A stretch of DNA of 64,000 bases, taken from contig NC_089581.1 of assembly GCF_019320115.1 (NCBI RefSeq), positions 67,608,166 through 67,672,165 of the forward strand. Reading direction: 5' to 3'. The position numbers were made by a program, and so were the translations under genes. The notes beneath the pieces are model-generated. The model saw only the letters and a program-made list of their open reading frames with translations. It did not search any database and was not told the origin of the DNA. Below, piece by piece: positions 34,972 to 46,501 of the stretch; the stretch's first letter is position 1, and every line of letters starts with the position of its first letter. This DNA comes from Miscanthus floridulus. Its lineage: Eukaryota > Streptophyta > Magnoliopsida > Poales > Poaceae.

Positions 34972-35295
34972 GTTTTTGTATTTTCCTTATGAATTCGTCT
35001 CTGAAACAATCATAATATGAATCACGATTGTCCTTGTGTGTGTTTTTGCTCTATAGACAATACATATCATATCGGCTTTTACCCCTTTAGTTTAATTTTT
35101 TTCTTTTTGAACTAAAGGCGATACCCTCTTGGTACCGGCTATTAGAGTCGATGACTAAACAAATCGGCTATCAAGTATTAATCCAAAGCTAGGATAATAC
35201 TTCTTTAGAAATTTTCCATTGATTGCTCTATCAAACTCCTCTTCTCCTTCTAAAGTTTCCAAAATATAAGCATTGCCAGGCGCACAATGTTTAAT

Positions 35296-36387
35296 CTAAT
35301 AAGGACCTTCCCAATTAGGCGACCATTTGTTAAACCTATTGTCTTTAGACCCAATCGGCAATCTTACTTTCCAAACTAACTCTCCTTCACAAAACTGTTT
35401 GTTCTTGACCTTTTTATTATAATGCCTTGCAATCCTTAATTTATTGGCCTCAATATTTTCAAGAGCGCATAGCCGATGATAACTTAAGTCCTCCAAATCA
35501 TCCATCATAAGGTTTTTATAGACTTCGGCAGTCAAATCATTTTGCAATGTAACATGTCTTGATCCAGTCTGAATCTCCCAAGGAAGAACTACATTATGCC
35601 CATAGACTAACTGATAAGGTGATGATTTAATCGATCCATGGCAAGCCATCCTATATGCCCACAATGCTTCATTAAGTGTCAGGTACCACTTCCTTGGTTG
35701 CTCTTCAATTTTCTTCTTAATCAACTTAATCAAAATTTGATTGGATGCCTCTACCTGGCTATTAGCTTGAGCACAATAAGAAGAATTTAGTAATTTAATT
35801 CCCATATTGGCAACAAAATCTTTGAATTCATCTGATGTGAACATTGACCCTTGATCAGTAATAATAGCTTAAGGAATCCCAAAACGATAAACGATATGCT
35901 TCCTGACAAAATCAACCATACTCTTTGAAGTTACTATTTTCAAAGGAATCGCCTCAAGCCACTTGGTAAAATAATATGTTACTACCAATATAAACTTGTG
36001 CCCTCTACTTAAAGGTGGAAAAATCTAGCTAATTAAATCAATTCCCCAGCCTCAGAATGGCTACAGCTTAATTATTGGGTTCATAGCTGATGTAGGCGAT
36101 TTCTGAACATTGCCAAAACGCTGACAATCCTAACAGCCCTTGTAATATTCAAAACAATCTTCTAATATTGTCGGCCAGAAACATCCAGACCTACGAATAA
36201 CCCATTTCATTTTATAAGCCGATTGATGAGCTCCGCATATTCCTTCATGTACTTCTCTCATCAATACTCTTGCTTCTTCTTGACTTAAACATTTAAGCAA
36301 AACTCCATCAATTGTTTTGTAATACAACTGATCATCTAATAAAACATACTTAGTTGATTTATATCTCAATTTTCTGGTAACCTTCTA
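35296..36387 (-). pseudogene. Integrase domain, Tat copy A
   Basis: In order: the zinc-binding HHCC region (HEGICGAHQSAYKMKW, then YYKGCQDCQRFG), the catalytic core, and a C-terminal part with LEDLSYHRLCALENIE, KQFCEGELVWKVR and PNWEGPY. The core carries ITDQGSMFTS and QVEASNQILI, so the second Asp and the Glu of the D,D,E triad are present. The first reads VVTYYFTKW with Tyr (codon 35974-35976) where Asp is required; the sister copy keeps VVTDYFTKW. A private stop (GIP-stop, near 35869) lies in the core, and a shared stop at 36385-36387 marks the N-terminal edge. Integrase would insert element cDNA into the genome; this copy cannot. Confidence 0.85.
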
Positions 36388-36951
36388 TGATGGATTCTTG
36401 AGGTAATCAGCTATTTTAACTCTTCCATCATTAGTCAAGGTCTCACTACTTAAGATTTCTTGGAACACTCGATAGCCTAACACATTCTGAGCTAACCGAT
36501 TGGCCTCTTGATTCTGTGCTCCTAGAATATGCTGAAGAGAAGTAAGGGGAAACTCCTCTAGTAACTTTCAACATTCATCATGGTATCCCTTCATAATATC
36601 ATCTTTACATTCATACAGGCCGATCAACTGATTAATAACTAGCTGTGAATCTCCAAATATCTCAATTGACTTGGCCTTTACTTCCTGAAGAAGTTGAAGT
36701 CCATTAAGAATAGCTTCATATTCTTATTGAGTATTGGTGGTCATTGGTTTGGTTTGAAAGACAAACTCAAAACTTACCCCCCAAGGCAAAATAATAACAA
36801 TATCAATGCCACCACCTTGCTTGCATGATGATCCATCAAAGAACAATGTCCAAGGCATAGGTTCCACATAGCTGATGCTTGGTTTATGGTGTTGAGTAAT
36901 AAAATCGGCCATCACTTGCCCTTTGACTGCTTTAGCCGATTCATACCTCAA
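36388..36951 (-). pseudogene. Second RNase H domain (aRNH type), Tat copy A
   Basis: It begins with a bridging segment MRYESAKAVKGQVMADFITQ. The RNase H fold signature follows: WTLFFDGSSCKQG with the first Asp, EYEAILNGLQLLQEV with the Glu, and IEIFGDSQLVINQLIGLYEC with the next Asp. The second half reads EANRLAQNVLGYRVFQEIL. An extra RNase H of this type next to the retroviral-like one is the hallmark of the Tat lineage. Stops at 36724-36726 and 36568-36570 interrupt it, and both are found at the same codons in the sister copy. Confidence 0.8.
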
Positions 36952-36975
36952 GTCAAATTCTGATAATGCAAGAAT

Positions 36976-38414
36976 TCACTTTCCTATTCTCCCATTTAAT
37001 ATCGGCATTGACAACATGTGTTTGATCACATCGACTTTTGACACAACTGTACACTCAGCCAATAATAAATAATGTCGCAATTTTGTGCAGGAGAAATATA
37101 AGTATAAGCATAACTTTTCAATAGGAGAATATCTTGTTTCAAGATCCAAAAGTCTTCTACTTAAATAGAAAACAACTCGTTCCTTTCCTTCAAACTCTTG
37201 TATCAAGGCCGATCCAATCGTTTGGCTATCAGACGACACGTACAACTTAAAAGGCTTACCTTGCTGAGGAGGAACCAGCACAAGTGGAGATTTCATATAC
37301 TCTTTTATCACCTCAAACGCTTATTATTGTACATCACCCCATTTAAATTCTTTATCATTTTTTAACTTCAACAAAGGAGAAAATGACATAACCCTTTCTA
37401 ACATATTTGAAATAAACCTTCTAATAAAATTAATCTTACCAAGCAGAGATTGTAATTCTATTTTATTAGTTGGAGGTACTGCCTCATCAATTGCTTTCAT
37501 ACTCTTCTGACCAATCTCAATTCCTCTCTCATGGACCATAAAACCCAAAAATTGTCCAGCTGACACTCCAAAGCCGCACTTATTAGAATTCATCTTTAAA
37601 CCACGTGTTTCTTGTGCACTCCAAAGTCTCCTGTAGATCAGTCAGATGTTCTTTGTACTCTTTGGATTTCACCACTACATCATCAATATAGATTTCAACA
37701 ATCCTACCAATCAACTTATGAAAAATATAATTCATTGCCCTCTAATAAGTTGTACCAGCATTCTTCAATCCAAAAGTCATCACAACCCATTCAAATAAGT
37801 CGATTGCACTGGGGCACCTAAAGACTGTTTTTGCTATATCTTCTTCAGCCATAAAAATTTGATTATAACCTGCATTACCATCCATAAAACGAATTACCTT
37901 GTGCCCGGCTGCTACATCTACCAATATATCAGCTATTGGCATCAGATAACTATCTATTAGTGTAGCCTTGTTCAAATCTCTAAAATCAATACAGACTCAA
38001 CTTCCCATTTTTCTTATACACAGGAACTACATTTGATATCCACTCTGCATATCGACAAGGTCGGATAAATTTTGCTTCTAGTGGTCTTTCAGTCTCCTTC
38101 TTAATATCATCAATAACATTTAGATTAAATCTCCTTGGAGTTTGTTTAAATGGCTGATATCCAAGTTTGATTGGCAACCTATGTTCAACAATTGATCGAT
38201 CTAAGCCAGGCATTTCATAATATTCCCAAGCAAAACAATTTTTAAACTTCTTTAACAAACCTATCAATTCTTGTTTATACTCAAGATCCAATTTAGCACC
38301 TACATACGTCAGCCTGGGCCTATCTCCAGGAACAATATATATTTCTTCTAACTCATCAGCCGATGTAAAGCCATGTCCAAGTTTACCATCTATACTATCT
38401 ACTAGATTATCCAT
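36976..38414 (-). pseudogene. Reverse transcriptase and RNase H, Tat copy A
   Basis: The N-terminal part includes EYYEMPGLDRSIVEHRLPIK and FIRPCRYAEWISNVVPVYKK. After a frameshift near 37990 the core continues with ADILVDVAAGHKVIRFMDGN, FEWVVMTFGLKNAGTTY and the active-site block IYIDDVVVKS, with both aspartates present. LGFMVHERGIEIGQKSMKAI and LQSLLGKINFIRRFISNM form the thumb and connection. RNase H follows with LYVSSDSQTIGSALIQEFEG and ERVVFYLSRRLLDLETRYSP. A stop at 37742-37744 sits between the fingers and YIDD parts. The frameshift and this stop are shared with the sister copy, so they predate the separation of the two. The domain copied element RNA into DNA in ancestral elements. Confidence 0.85.
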
Positions 38415-38498
38415 TAAAACAAACTTTTAGAGCCGACTGCTCAGATAGGCTGTTGGCCTTCATCATTGATTCTAATGAAGCCTCATTCCCATTGCTTG

Positions 38499-38944
38499 CT
38501 AGAAAAAACACTCAAAATCTTCTAGTTCCCAATACATTGGATTAGCTGTTGCTATATTCACGGAATCATCAGCATGAACTAGCTCAACATTGTCTCCATG
38601 CCACTGAATCAAGCATTGATGCATAGTCGATGGTACACAACAATTGGCATGAATCCAATCACGACCAAGGAGTAAACTATATGAACCCTTTTCATCAATG
38701 ACAAAGAATGTAGTGAGCAAAGTCTTGCTTCCAATTATCAATTCAACATTTATTAACCCCTGGTCTTAGACACATTACCCCCAAAATCCTTATGCATCAT
38801 GTCAGTCTCAATCAGATTTTCTGGTCCTTTACCAAGCATGTGAAAAGTAGTATAAGGCATCAGATTAATAGAGGCACCTCCATCAACCAACATTTTACTC
38901 ATCAGCTTCCCATCGACAAAAGCTTTCACATATAAAGCCTTCAA
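38499..38944 (-). pseudogene. Aspartic protease domain, Tat copy A
   Basis: MLVDGGASINLMPYTTFHML carries the D-G-G version of the catalytic D-S/T-G motif, followed by FFVIDEKGSYSLLLGRDWIH, the usual second conserved block (LLGRDWI). Proteases of this type cut Gag-Pol into mature proteins and work as dimers. A stop near 38750 separates the two blocks. The sister copy reads LVDGGVAINLMPY. Confidence 0.8.
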
Positions 38945-39399
38945 ATACCGATGCTTAACTAGTTTATCAAATATAGCTTGTTATATCAATGTCAATTGGG
39001 CTACCATCTCTTCATACTCTGATTCATCAAAATCCAAATAGACTTCTTGATCTGCTAGAGCTTTAAATTTAGATGGTAAAAGAAAAGTCATTTGAATATT
39101 AGCCGATGGCTAACAATTATTGGCTATTTGTTTAGCACGCCATACTTGCGGTTTACCAGATTTCTGAGCCTGTTCTAATTCTCTGCTCCTTAGGTGTTGC
39201 ACTCTTCTCTTCTAATTTCTTGTTAAACCTCTTGGACACCACTATCCTTCCAACCAAACATACTCTTCATCATCTCCTTCTTTATAATCGGCCCAGTTCT
39301 GATCAACAACTCGCTTTCCAAGCCAATCATGAATGCTTCTATTTTTTAAGCGCCGATCCACATCATTATGTTGATATTCAATTCGATCATGGATGAACC

Positions 39400-41710
39400 A
39401 GCGATTGACTTAAGATTGCCTAAACTCCTAATATTGTTCGCTACATTCTAGGCAATTATTTCTAGTAGGGAATCTTAGACCTTCATTCCATCAATGATAG
39501 AAGAAAATGCAATTCCAACGTGACTCAACTTTTTCTCTTTCATATCTCTCTTCTTGTTGACGTTGATATTCCTTCTCTTCTAACCATTGTTGATAATCTT
39601 TCTCTTTCTGTCATTGCCATTTATTCAACAGAATTCAAGATGTAACATGTGGTCTCATCGCACCATTTCTCGACGTTTCTCCCTGCTCATATCGGCTCTT
39701 TTGTTGGCCAGGACGTCTTTTAATTTCTCTATATTCATCAGCCGATATTTGCATCTTCGAATCAACTGTTCTAATTTTTCTTGCCCTAGCTGATGTCAAA
39801 ACTTTAGTTTTCCCTTTGATCAACTTAGCATCAACCATGTTCTGATCCTTTGGGAAAGGATTATCATCAACTTTCATTTTCCGAGTTGTATCAAATTTAA
39901 GCTTCCCTTGTTGAATAGCCCTTTGAATATGTTGCCGAAAAATCCTGCAATCATTAGTAGTATGAGAAGTAGTGTTATGGTACTTGCATAACTTCTTATT
40001 CTTCAATTGATTGGGAGGTAATATAACATGATTGGCAGGCAGTTTAATCTGTCCCTTCTCAAGTAAAAAATCAAAAAGTTTGTCTGCTTTTGTAACATCA
40101 AAATCATAACTTCCTTCAACTTCTTTTCCCTAAGGATTTGGAACCATTACTATCATTTTACCCCAATTCCATTCAGCTGCAGCAATTTCCTCTCCTTCTT
40201 CGTCATCCTCGACTAAATATAGATTATAAGCTTCAGCGATTGCGGCATTCTTCTAAAATCGGGTATCTTTGCGCATATTCTAGAATTGGCTATTAAGTGC
40301 TACCACCCGTTGAGCCAATTAACCTAAATTGTCAAATTATTGCTCAAGCAGCTTTTCTCTCCATGTTGGCGACATCCCTTGAACGGCCAAAGCAGCTAGC
40401 TAATCATCAGTCAAATTCAACAAAAAGCATAAGTTTCTTGTTTCTCAGAACCTCTGAAGGAACTCAGCACCCGATTCATTAGCTCTTTGCTTTATAGTTG
40501 TCAAATCTATTATCTTTCTTTCCCTGTCCTAGTGTAGAAATATGTATAAAATTTCTTTTCAAGATCACTCCAATTGGCAATAGAATTAACCGCTAGTGAC
40601 GAAAACTAAGTGAAAGCTGGTCCTGACAGGGACAAAGAGAAGAAACGAACTCGACGCACTTCTTCAACAGAGGCTTCACCCAACTGAGTAAGATATTGAC
40701 TGACATATTCTATTATACTTGTGCTATCTTGACTAGTGAACTTAGCAAATTTTAGAAGCCTGTAATTCGTAGGAAGGGCCACCAAATCATACCACTCTGG
40801 ATATGGACGTTTATACGAAAAGGTCTGCCCTTTTGGTTTTAAACCAAACTGATTTTCATCATTTTGATTACTTTAAGCAGCAATTCATCAGCACTTGAGT
40901 TTGGATTTCTTAGCAATTGCCGACCCATCTGTAGATTGAAATTCTGAGTGCCTTGGTATCCTAGATTTGGAATCATATTAAGGGTATTATAATCTGAACC
41001 ATAATAATATCCTTGTGGAATATCTACCTATCAGACCCCTTGCCGATTTACTATTTAAAATCTCTAATTGAAAACCTTAGGATCTGTATCTCTATGAATC
41101 CTTTGAACCGATGGTGCTATTTTGAGCCAACGGTGGTATTTTTCCTGATGTACCAAAATTAATCATCTGATTCTGAACTTGCCCTATCGGTTGTTGCACA
41201 TGCTACACTGATGATCTAGGATTATATTGCATTTAATTAGTAGTAGCACCCTGAATCTGCATAGATGAATTCTGATTTTGCCTGGGCATCATCACTCTTA
41301 GCTAGTGCTGCTTCTTAATAGCTAGTACCGGCTTGATTAGTCCCCTGAGTCGACAGATGCAGAATATTATAATAAGTCGGTACAACCTGATCAAGTGGAA
41401 ATTCATAAAACACCTCCTTCATGATATTGTAGAATGTATTCAAGAAAGTTATATTATGATTCAGCATTGTATCATGAATAAATTTGTTGACAACTTTTAC
41501 AAAGAAACGTCTATCATCAGCTTTATCTGTATCTGACTGTCCATGCATCAAAACTCTCGGCAGTGGATATTTTCGAATAACTTTATTGTCATGTGTTTTG
41601 GTGTATGACAACAAGTATTTGTTCTAAAACTCCTCTATAGCCTTACCAATGACATCTTTATCCTCATCAGGTAAGTCTTCATAAGGTATCATAAGAATGT
41701 TCTTGTTGTT
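39400..41710 (-). pseudogene. Gag region, Tat copy A
   Basis: The 5' end is near the primer-binding site: MIPYEDLPDEDKDVIGKAIE, a stop, then YPLPRVLMHGQSDTDKADDR and FNTFYNIMKEVFYEF-like text around 41315-41614. The middle is heavily broken. The 3' part has the zinc-finger-like CKYHNTTSHTTNDC followed by FRQHIQRAIQQGKLKFDTTR and DDNPFPKDQNMVDAKLIKGK (39635-40006). Gag forms the particle and binds RNA. Many stops and frameshifts are present. Borders with protease are approximate, and 38945-39399 seems to be linker sequence without a clear domain. Confidence 0.7.
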
Positions 41711-41732
41711 GTGAACCGCCACGACGATTGTG

Positions 41733-41750
41733 GTCCTACTGGGCGTGCCA
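41733..41750 (-). promoter_or_regulatory. Primer-binding site region, Tat copy A
   Basis: Just inside the 5' LTR the minus strand reads CACTTTT followed by TGGCACGCCCAGTAGGAC. The TGG start and the position 7 bp from the LTR end fit a primer-binding site. I do not assign the tRNA with confidence. Confidence 0.55.
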
Positions 41751-41757
41751 AAAAGTG

Positions 41758-43479
41758 TGTTGACATAAAAATGTGGCGATGTGATCAACATATAGCAAGC
41801 CGGATGATCTAAATAGAAAAAGACCAGAGATCTGCTTGGCTTCAACATAAAACAAGCTAATTCTGAAAACCCAACGACGTGCCAGTCAATTTGACTTGCA
41901 ATTGACAAGGAGAGAAAATCTTATCAGTAATTTAAGTTGAAACATGTCGGTATTGCTCCAGACAGTTCCAAATGTACAGCTAGGTAGCCGATTCAACAAG
42001 CCTATCGACTAAATAGTCGATATCCGGTGTATCCATTAAATGAAGATCTTTAAATCAAGGATTATCGGCTAATATTAAATGATAAGGACATGAATCAAAA
42101 TAAACCGATGCACATGGAACATCAGAAAGCATCATCGGCTAAATGGAACATGATCGATATAACGTGGCGAGCCGATGAGTTTGATAAAAAGAGTATAACA
42201 TGCGAACAAATCGGCTGTCTAATATAAATGAATCTACAAATAGTTTGAATATAATTTATTATCATTAACAGTGAGGTTCGATCGGATCGATGTAGCTATG
42301 ATATTGATAACAAACTAAAGCCAAAAAATCTATAAAACCATCTATATGTTGACAGATTTATGCAAATATGCTATATGCGTGAGAGTATAGGCAAATCAGT
42401 TAAAATAGTCGATGCAGGCATAGCAAATAAACAGAGTACGTATCTCGATCATGAACAAGACCGCTAATTAATAATTTCTAATATAAAGTCTTACCAGTGA
42501 GATTCGACCGGATCGATGTAGCTATGGTAGTGGCATTAGATTAGATCTCATTAACTAGTGAGTTTATTCAAGATTGAAACGTGTCTTTCGATGCGTGCTA
42601 TGTTTGATTAGAATAGAGATAAAACAGCCAATCTAGCGGAATTAAGCCATCAATTATAAGATTTAAAGCGTGACCAAATTAAAGGACGACTAATTAAGAT
42701 GATATGATGTCGATCTATCTCTATCTCAATCAGGTAATTTGTTATAATTAATAGAACATTAATTATAACAAGATCAATAACCGATGAATCAACCAAAAAC
42801 AGCAAGAAAAAACTAACTAATCTTAGCAGATTGGATAACTGGTGATATTGTATTAAACAACAAGTTATTTAACACAAGATCGATAACTTTGATCTATATT
42901 ATGGTTCGTAAGAGATCAGTCAGCTGATGCAGCCTTACAAACTACGATACAGATCGATAACTAACTTATATTATGGCTCATAAAAGATCAATCAGTTGAT
43001 GCAGCTTTACAAGCACAATACAAGTCGTGACGGTACTCACAAGCAAGCTGGAGGTCGATCAGTCGATGTAGCCCTGTTTGCTGAAGAACTCATCGAGATC
43101 TACAGTACTCCTACTCCTAATGCAATAACGAAAGCTGAAAAGATTGTATTGATTGAGTGTTCATTTTCTTTGTATAATAACCAGGGTCTAATATTTATAT
43201 CCGGAACCTAAATATGAATCCTACTCAAATACGACTCGTTATAATTTTTGGAATAAAAAAAACTTTCTAACTTAATAATAACTTGGACCCTAATTTTCCT
43301 TATTTATAGAGTGGACACATCTTCCTGGCGCCATTCAAACATAGCCCATTGACACTGTAGTCGATTCTGACATCGCATCTAAATCAGCTGATACCGATTC
43401 ATATCTAATCGATTCCTTGATGACACAATCCTGGAAGCTTAAGTTCCCACGTTCTTCTTTCTAAATTTTGATGTAAACA
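41758..43479 (-). mobile_element. 5' LTR of Tat element copy A
   Basis: The plus strand starts TGTTGACATAAAAATGTGGC and ends GATGTAAACA. It aligns to 30136-31881 along its length; the differences seen are mostly transitions plus a short deletion near 43357. A frame at 42996-43211 corresponds to one in the other LTR but shows no known domain. Confidence 0.9.
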
Positions 43480-43559
43480 CGTGCCCTAAAAAATGAGGGG
43501 GCCCTCAAATCAAAAGTAGAGCCCTGATTTAAAGGTTCTTACTGGAGTTGCTCTTACTG

Positions 43560-45900
43560 TGGTTGAAGTATCAAGTTGCTCGCAGGCACCGGAGAAGCAT
43601 GTAGAGCTTGTGTTATGGTTCACTCCTAGCAACTTGTCATTGCACGTCTACGACAAACTTTTAAATGGATTTGTAGCAACTTGTTTTACGTTGTAAAGGG
43701 TATCAGTGCGGCGACCACTAATGGATATCAATGCTGCAACCCTAGTCAGTATAATGAGTATATGGGACCTATGTTTGTGAATTCTAAAATGTGGCAACCT
43801 GACCAAATTGTAGGGCAAACTTTATAACCTAATCAGTATACCTGTAGCGGTCAGTAATTAATATACCTGCTAGAACCCTAATCGAGACTCAAGTTTAAGA
43901 ATTCTAAAAGGTAGCAATCTGAATGGATAGATGGTAGAGCAAACCCCAGAAGCCTAATCGGTACACCTGTTGTGGATCTAATCAGCACGTCTGCTCCAAC
44001 CCTAATTGGTAGGGTGGTGTGACCCATAATCAGTATGGATGTTGCAAGCAACCCTAATTGGTATGTCTGTTGCAGCCCGTGACCAATATGTCTGCTTCAA
44101 CCTAATTAGTATGAATGCTACGACTACTAATCAGTATGGATATTATGACCCTAATCAGTGTGCACAAGTACCAAAAGGGTGAAAAGCACCGGCTACTTTG
44201 GACCAAAAGTTACTTTTACTCTAGTACAAAACTCAAAACAAATCTCTACCTGCTTTCATCTGTTTTTGGGCTAAAATATTACCCATCTACCACTGGTGTA
44301 GATACCCCTTTGTTTTATTTCTTCTTTCCGTCTCCGACATCCCCATCCGCGAGACCACGTGCCTTTCCCATCCACAAGACCTCGCGAGTCGCAAGTTCTT
44401 CCCATCGGTGCCGCCATGAGGCTAGCCGCCGCCCCCTCCGGCTCCACCCCGCGACCTGGCTAGTCCCTCCCCGCAACCTCGCCGGCCTTGCGTCGCACCG
44501 CGTTGCGACCCCGCCGCCGCCGCTCACCCATGGCGCGAGCACGGCCATGGCGCCCGCGCGGCCTCAGCGGTGGCTTCCTCCCCGCCGCCATGAAGCTCTC
44601 CAACTCGTCACCGGAGCTGCAGATCCCTCCTCGACAGAGGTCGCACTGTGGCGGCGCCGGCTGCCCCTCGCCGAATTCCTGCTCGCAGCCATCCCCATCG
44701 GCCGGTCTTTCAAGCCCCATCCCAAGCGGTGGATCCACAGGGGTGCTGGGGGGGCTCCAGCCCCCCCTAATTTCTTGATTTCAAGCCTAATTACTGTAGC
44801 AAAAGCTTGATCCCCCTTATCCCACATCATGCATCCGCCACTGCCCATCCCCTATGCCGGCCGCGCGAGCTCTGGGGCCAGCGACGGGCGGAGCTCTGGG
44901 AGCCACTTGGGGTCGGGGCCGGTCCCCCTGGGGCACAGCTCTAGGCACCACCATCGTCGGCGCCGATTCCAGGACTAGCGCAGATCTGTGAACCGAGAGC
45001 AGGAAGAAGATGCTGACAAGTGGGTCTGCTCCTCAATGAGGAAGAGAGATGAGTGGGTGGACTGCGAATGACTTGTGGCGTCCACTTGTAGGTGTTTTTC
45101 AAAAGCCGCGACTGTTTCACCAAACGGTCTTCTGCTTTTGACACGGGTGCTTTTCCACAGCAGCTTTTTCAAAAACCACAGCTCAACCAAACAGGCCCTA
45201 AAAGTTGTAACCTCAACAGACAATAGGGTAAACTTCATAACTCTAACCCTAATTGGTATGCTTGCTGCAGACCACGATCGTTATGTGTGCTTCACCCTAA
45301 TCGATATGGGTGCTATGACTCCTAATCAATATGGATATTGTAACCCTAATCAGTATACACAAGTATATGCCACACCTTTTTTAGAATTCTAAAAAGTAGC
45401 AACTTATCATACGATAGGGTAAACCCCATAACTCTAATTAATATGATTGATTGGTATGGGTGCTGCAACTCCTGTTCAATACGGATGTTGGAACTCTAAT
45501 CAGTATGCCCAATGCAGCTATGCCTATTACCACCTTAATTGGTATAGATGATGCAACCCCCTAGTCAGCTGCAACCCTAATAAGTATGAACGAGCATATA
45601 AGACCCATGTTTGAGAATTTTGGAATGTATAAACCTGAGCAGACGTTAGGTAAACCCCGATAACCTTAATCAGTATTCTTGTTGCAGCCCTAATCAGTAT
45701 GCATGCTACAACCTTAACTGGTATTGGTGTTATCCCATGGATGTAACCATAATCAGTATACACGAATATATAGATCATGTTTGTTTATCCTAAAAAGTAG
45801 CAGCCTCAGATGGTGGGCAGACCCCGTTCAATGTGCCTGCAATAGCCCCTAGTCATTATGTGTGCTACAACCTAAATCGCTACGAGGATAGTTTATTACT
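43560..45900 (+). repeat. Two-level minisatellite (CCCTAATCAGTATG type)
   Basis: A short unit of about 25-35 bp, typified by AACCCTAATCAGTATGGATG followed by TTGCAACC-like text, repeats dozens of times with variation. Every few units a different phrase appears: GAATTCTAAAANGTRGCAAC, a TAGGGTAAACCCCATAAC-like stretch, and before it CACAAGTATATGAGACCCAT-like text. These phrases occur near 43778, 43888, 45199, 45381, 45616 and 45782, which defines a longer unit of roughly 110-280 bp. The array is split by a 1-kb insert (44165-45197). No coding function is visible. The unit is not a telomere repeat, despite containing CCCTAA. Confidence 0.75.
44165..45197 (+). mobile_element. Unclassified insertion inside the minisatellite
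   Basis: The insert begins in CCAAAAGGGTGAAAAG and ends AACCAAACAGGCCCTA, after which the minisatellite resumes. The interior is GC-rich (about 44330-44950) with alanine/proline-rich open frames on both strands and no known domain. A perfect hairpin, seven G + CT, CC, AG + seven C, lies at 44748-44767, followed by TCCGCCACTGCC-type text seen in other grass repeats. The right end GCTCAACCAAACAGGCCC resembles the terminus of hAT or Tourist-type elements, but no matching left end was found. The class is open. Confidence 0.4.
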
Positions 45901-46501
45901 AAGTATACATGTAACTTGTTGGTTTCATTAAATATAAATTGCTAGCCAATATAAAATGGCATCGAAGCATATACAGTATAGGTCAATAAGCAGAATAAAA
46001 AATGGTCACAAAATAAGAGAGTAATTATGTTTTTTTAGAAATGGTGTCTTTCATTAGATTGAACATAGAACAATGCAGAACAATACTGATACAACAGGAA
46101 CCAAGAACAAAAGAAAAACGGTAATGCTACACATCTTACGTCCGACACGAGCAAAACATCGGATGCTCCAGCGGGCCCACCACCTCGTTGCTTGCGCTTT
46201 TACCCCGCCGTTTGCTATGCCTGCGAGTTTATTAAAAAAATCACCCATCCTTATCCCTTATGTTTCCTCCTCCCTTGTCGCAACACCTTGCGTCTGCCCC
46301 GTCCTAGACACAGAGGTGCACTCCCCTCGCTACTGCCGTGCGCCCCATCCACCGACGCTTGCTCATGCCCCGTCGCACGTGCCACTCACCTCCTCCTGTC
46401 ACGCGCGCCCCCTGCTCTGGATGCTAGTGGTGCTCGCGTGCCGCCACTCGCCGTCGGCTTCCACCTGATGGCCGAAATTGACTGGCAGAGGCACTCCCTC
46501 T
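45901..46501. other. Stretch with no supported gene
   Basis: About 160 bp of AT-rich text is followed by GC-richer sequence with overlapping frames (46073-46468, 46192-46506) rich in Arg, Pro and Cys. None shows a domain, and both frames overlap each other, so they are not called as genes. The text TTTTTTTAGAAATGGTGTCT near 46030 could be the inverted tail of a LINE, but support is weak. Confidence 0.3.

Larger units (their letters stand above)
30136..43479 (-). mobile_element. Full-length Tat-lineage Ty3/gypsy element, copy A (inactive)
   Basis: Two similar LTRs of about 1.7 kb bound a 9.9-kb interior. In element orientation (right to left) it holds a primer-binding site, gag with a zinc-finger-like motif, aspartic protease, reverse transcriptase, RNase H, a second RNase H and integrase. 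Between integrase and the 3' LTR come two genes on the opposite strand. A second RNase H and opposite-strand genes are known traits of Tat elements such as Grande in maize. Flanks are CATGT and CGTGC, a possible 5-bp duplication altered by two transitions. Stops, a frameshift in reverse transcriptase and a lost integrase aspartate make it non-autonomous. A truncated sister lies at 58425-64000. Confidence 0.9.

Noticed and set aside
44115..44848. Several long Pro/Ala/Arg-rich frames on both strands (up to 231 codons)
   Set aside because: GC-rich sequence gives long open frames in several phases at once. They overlap on both strands and lack domains or splice structure.
43730..45800. CCCTAA words suggesting interstitial telomere repeats
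   Set aside because: Plant telomere repeats are tandem CCCTAAA. Here CCCTAA is part of a longer unit CCCTAATCAGTATG with no direct CCCTAAA tandem.
46020..46100. Possible inverted 3' tail of a LINE (TTTTTTTAGAAATGG and following text)
   Set aside because: Only a short T-run and weak resemblance are visible. No reverse transcriptase or endonuclease text is near and no target duplication was found.
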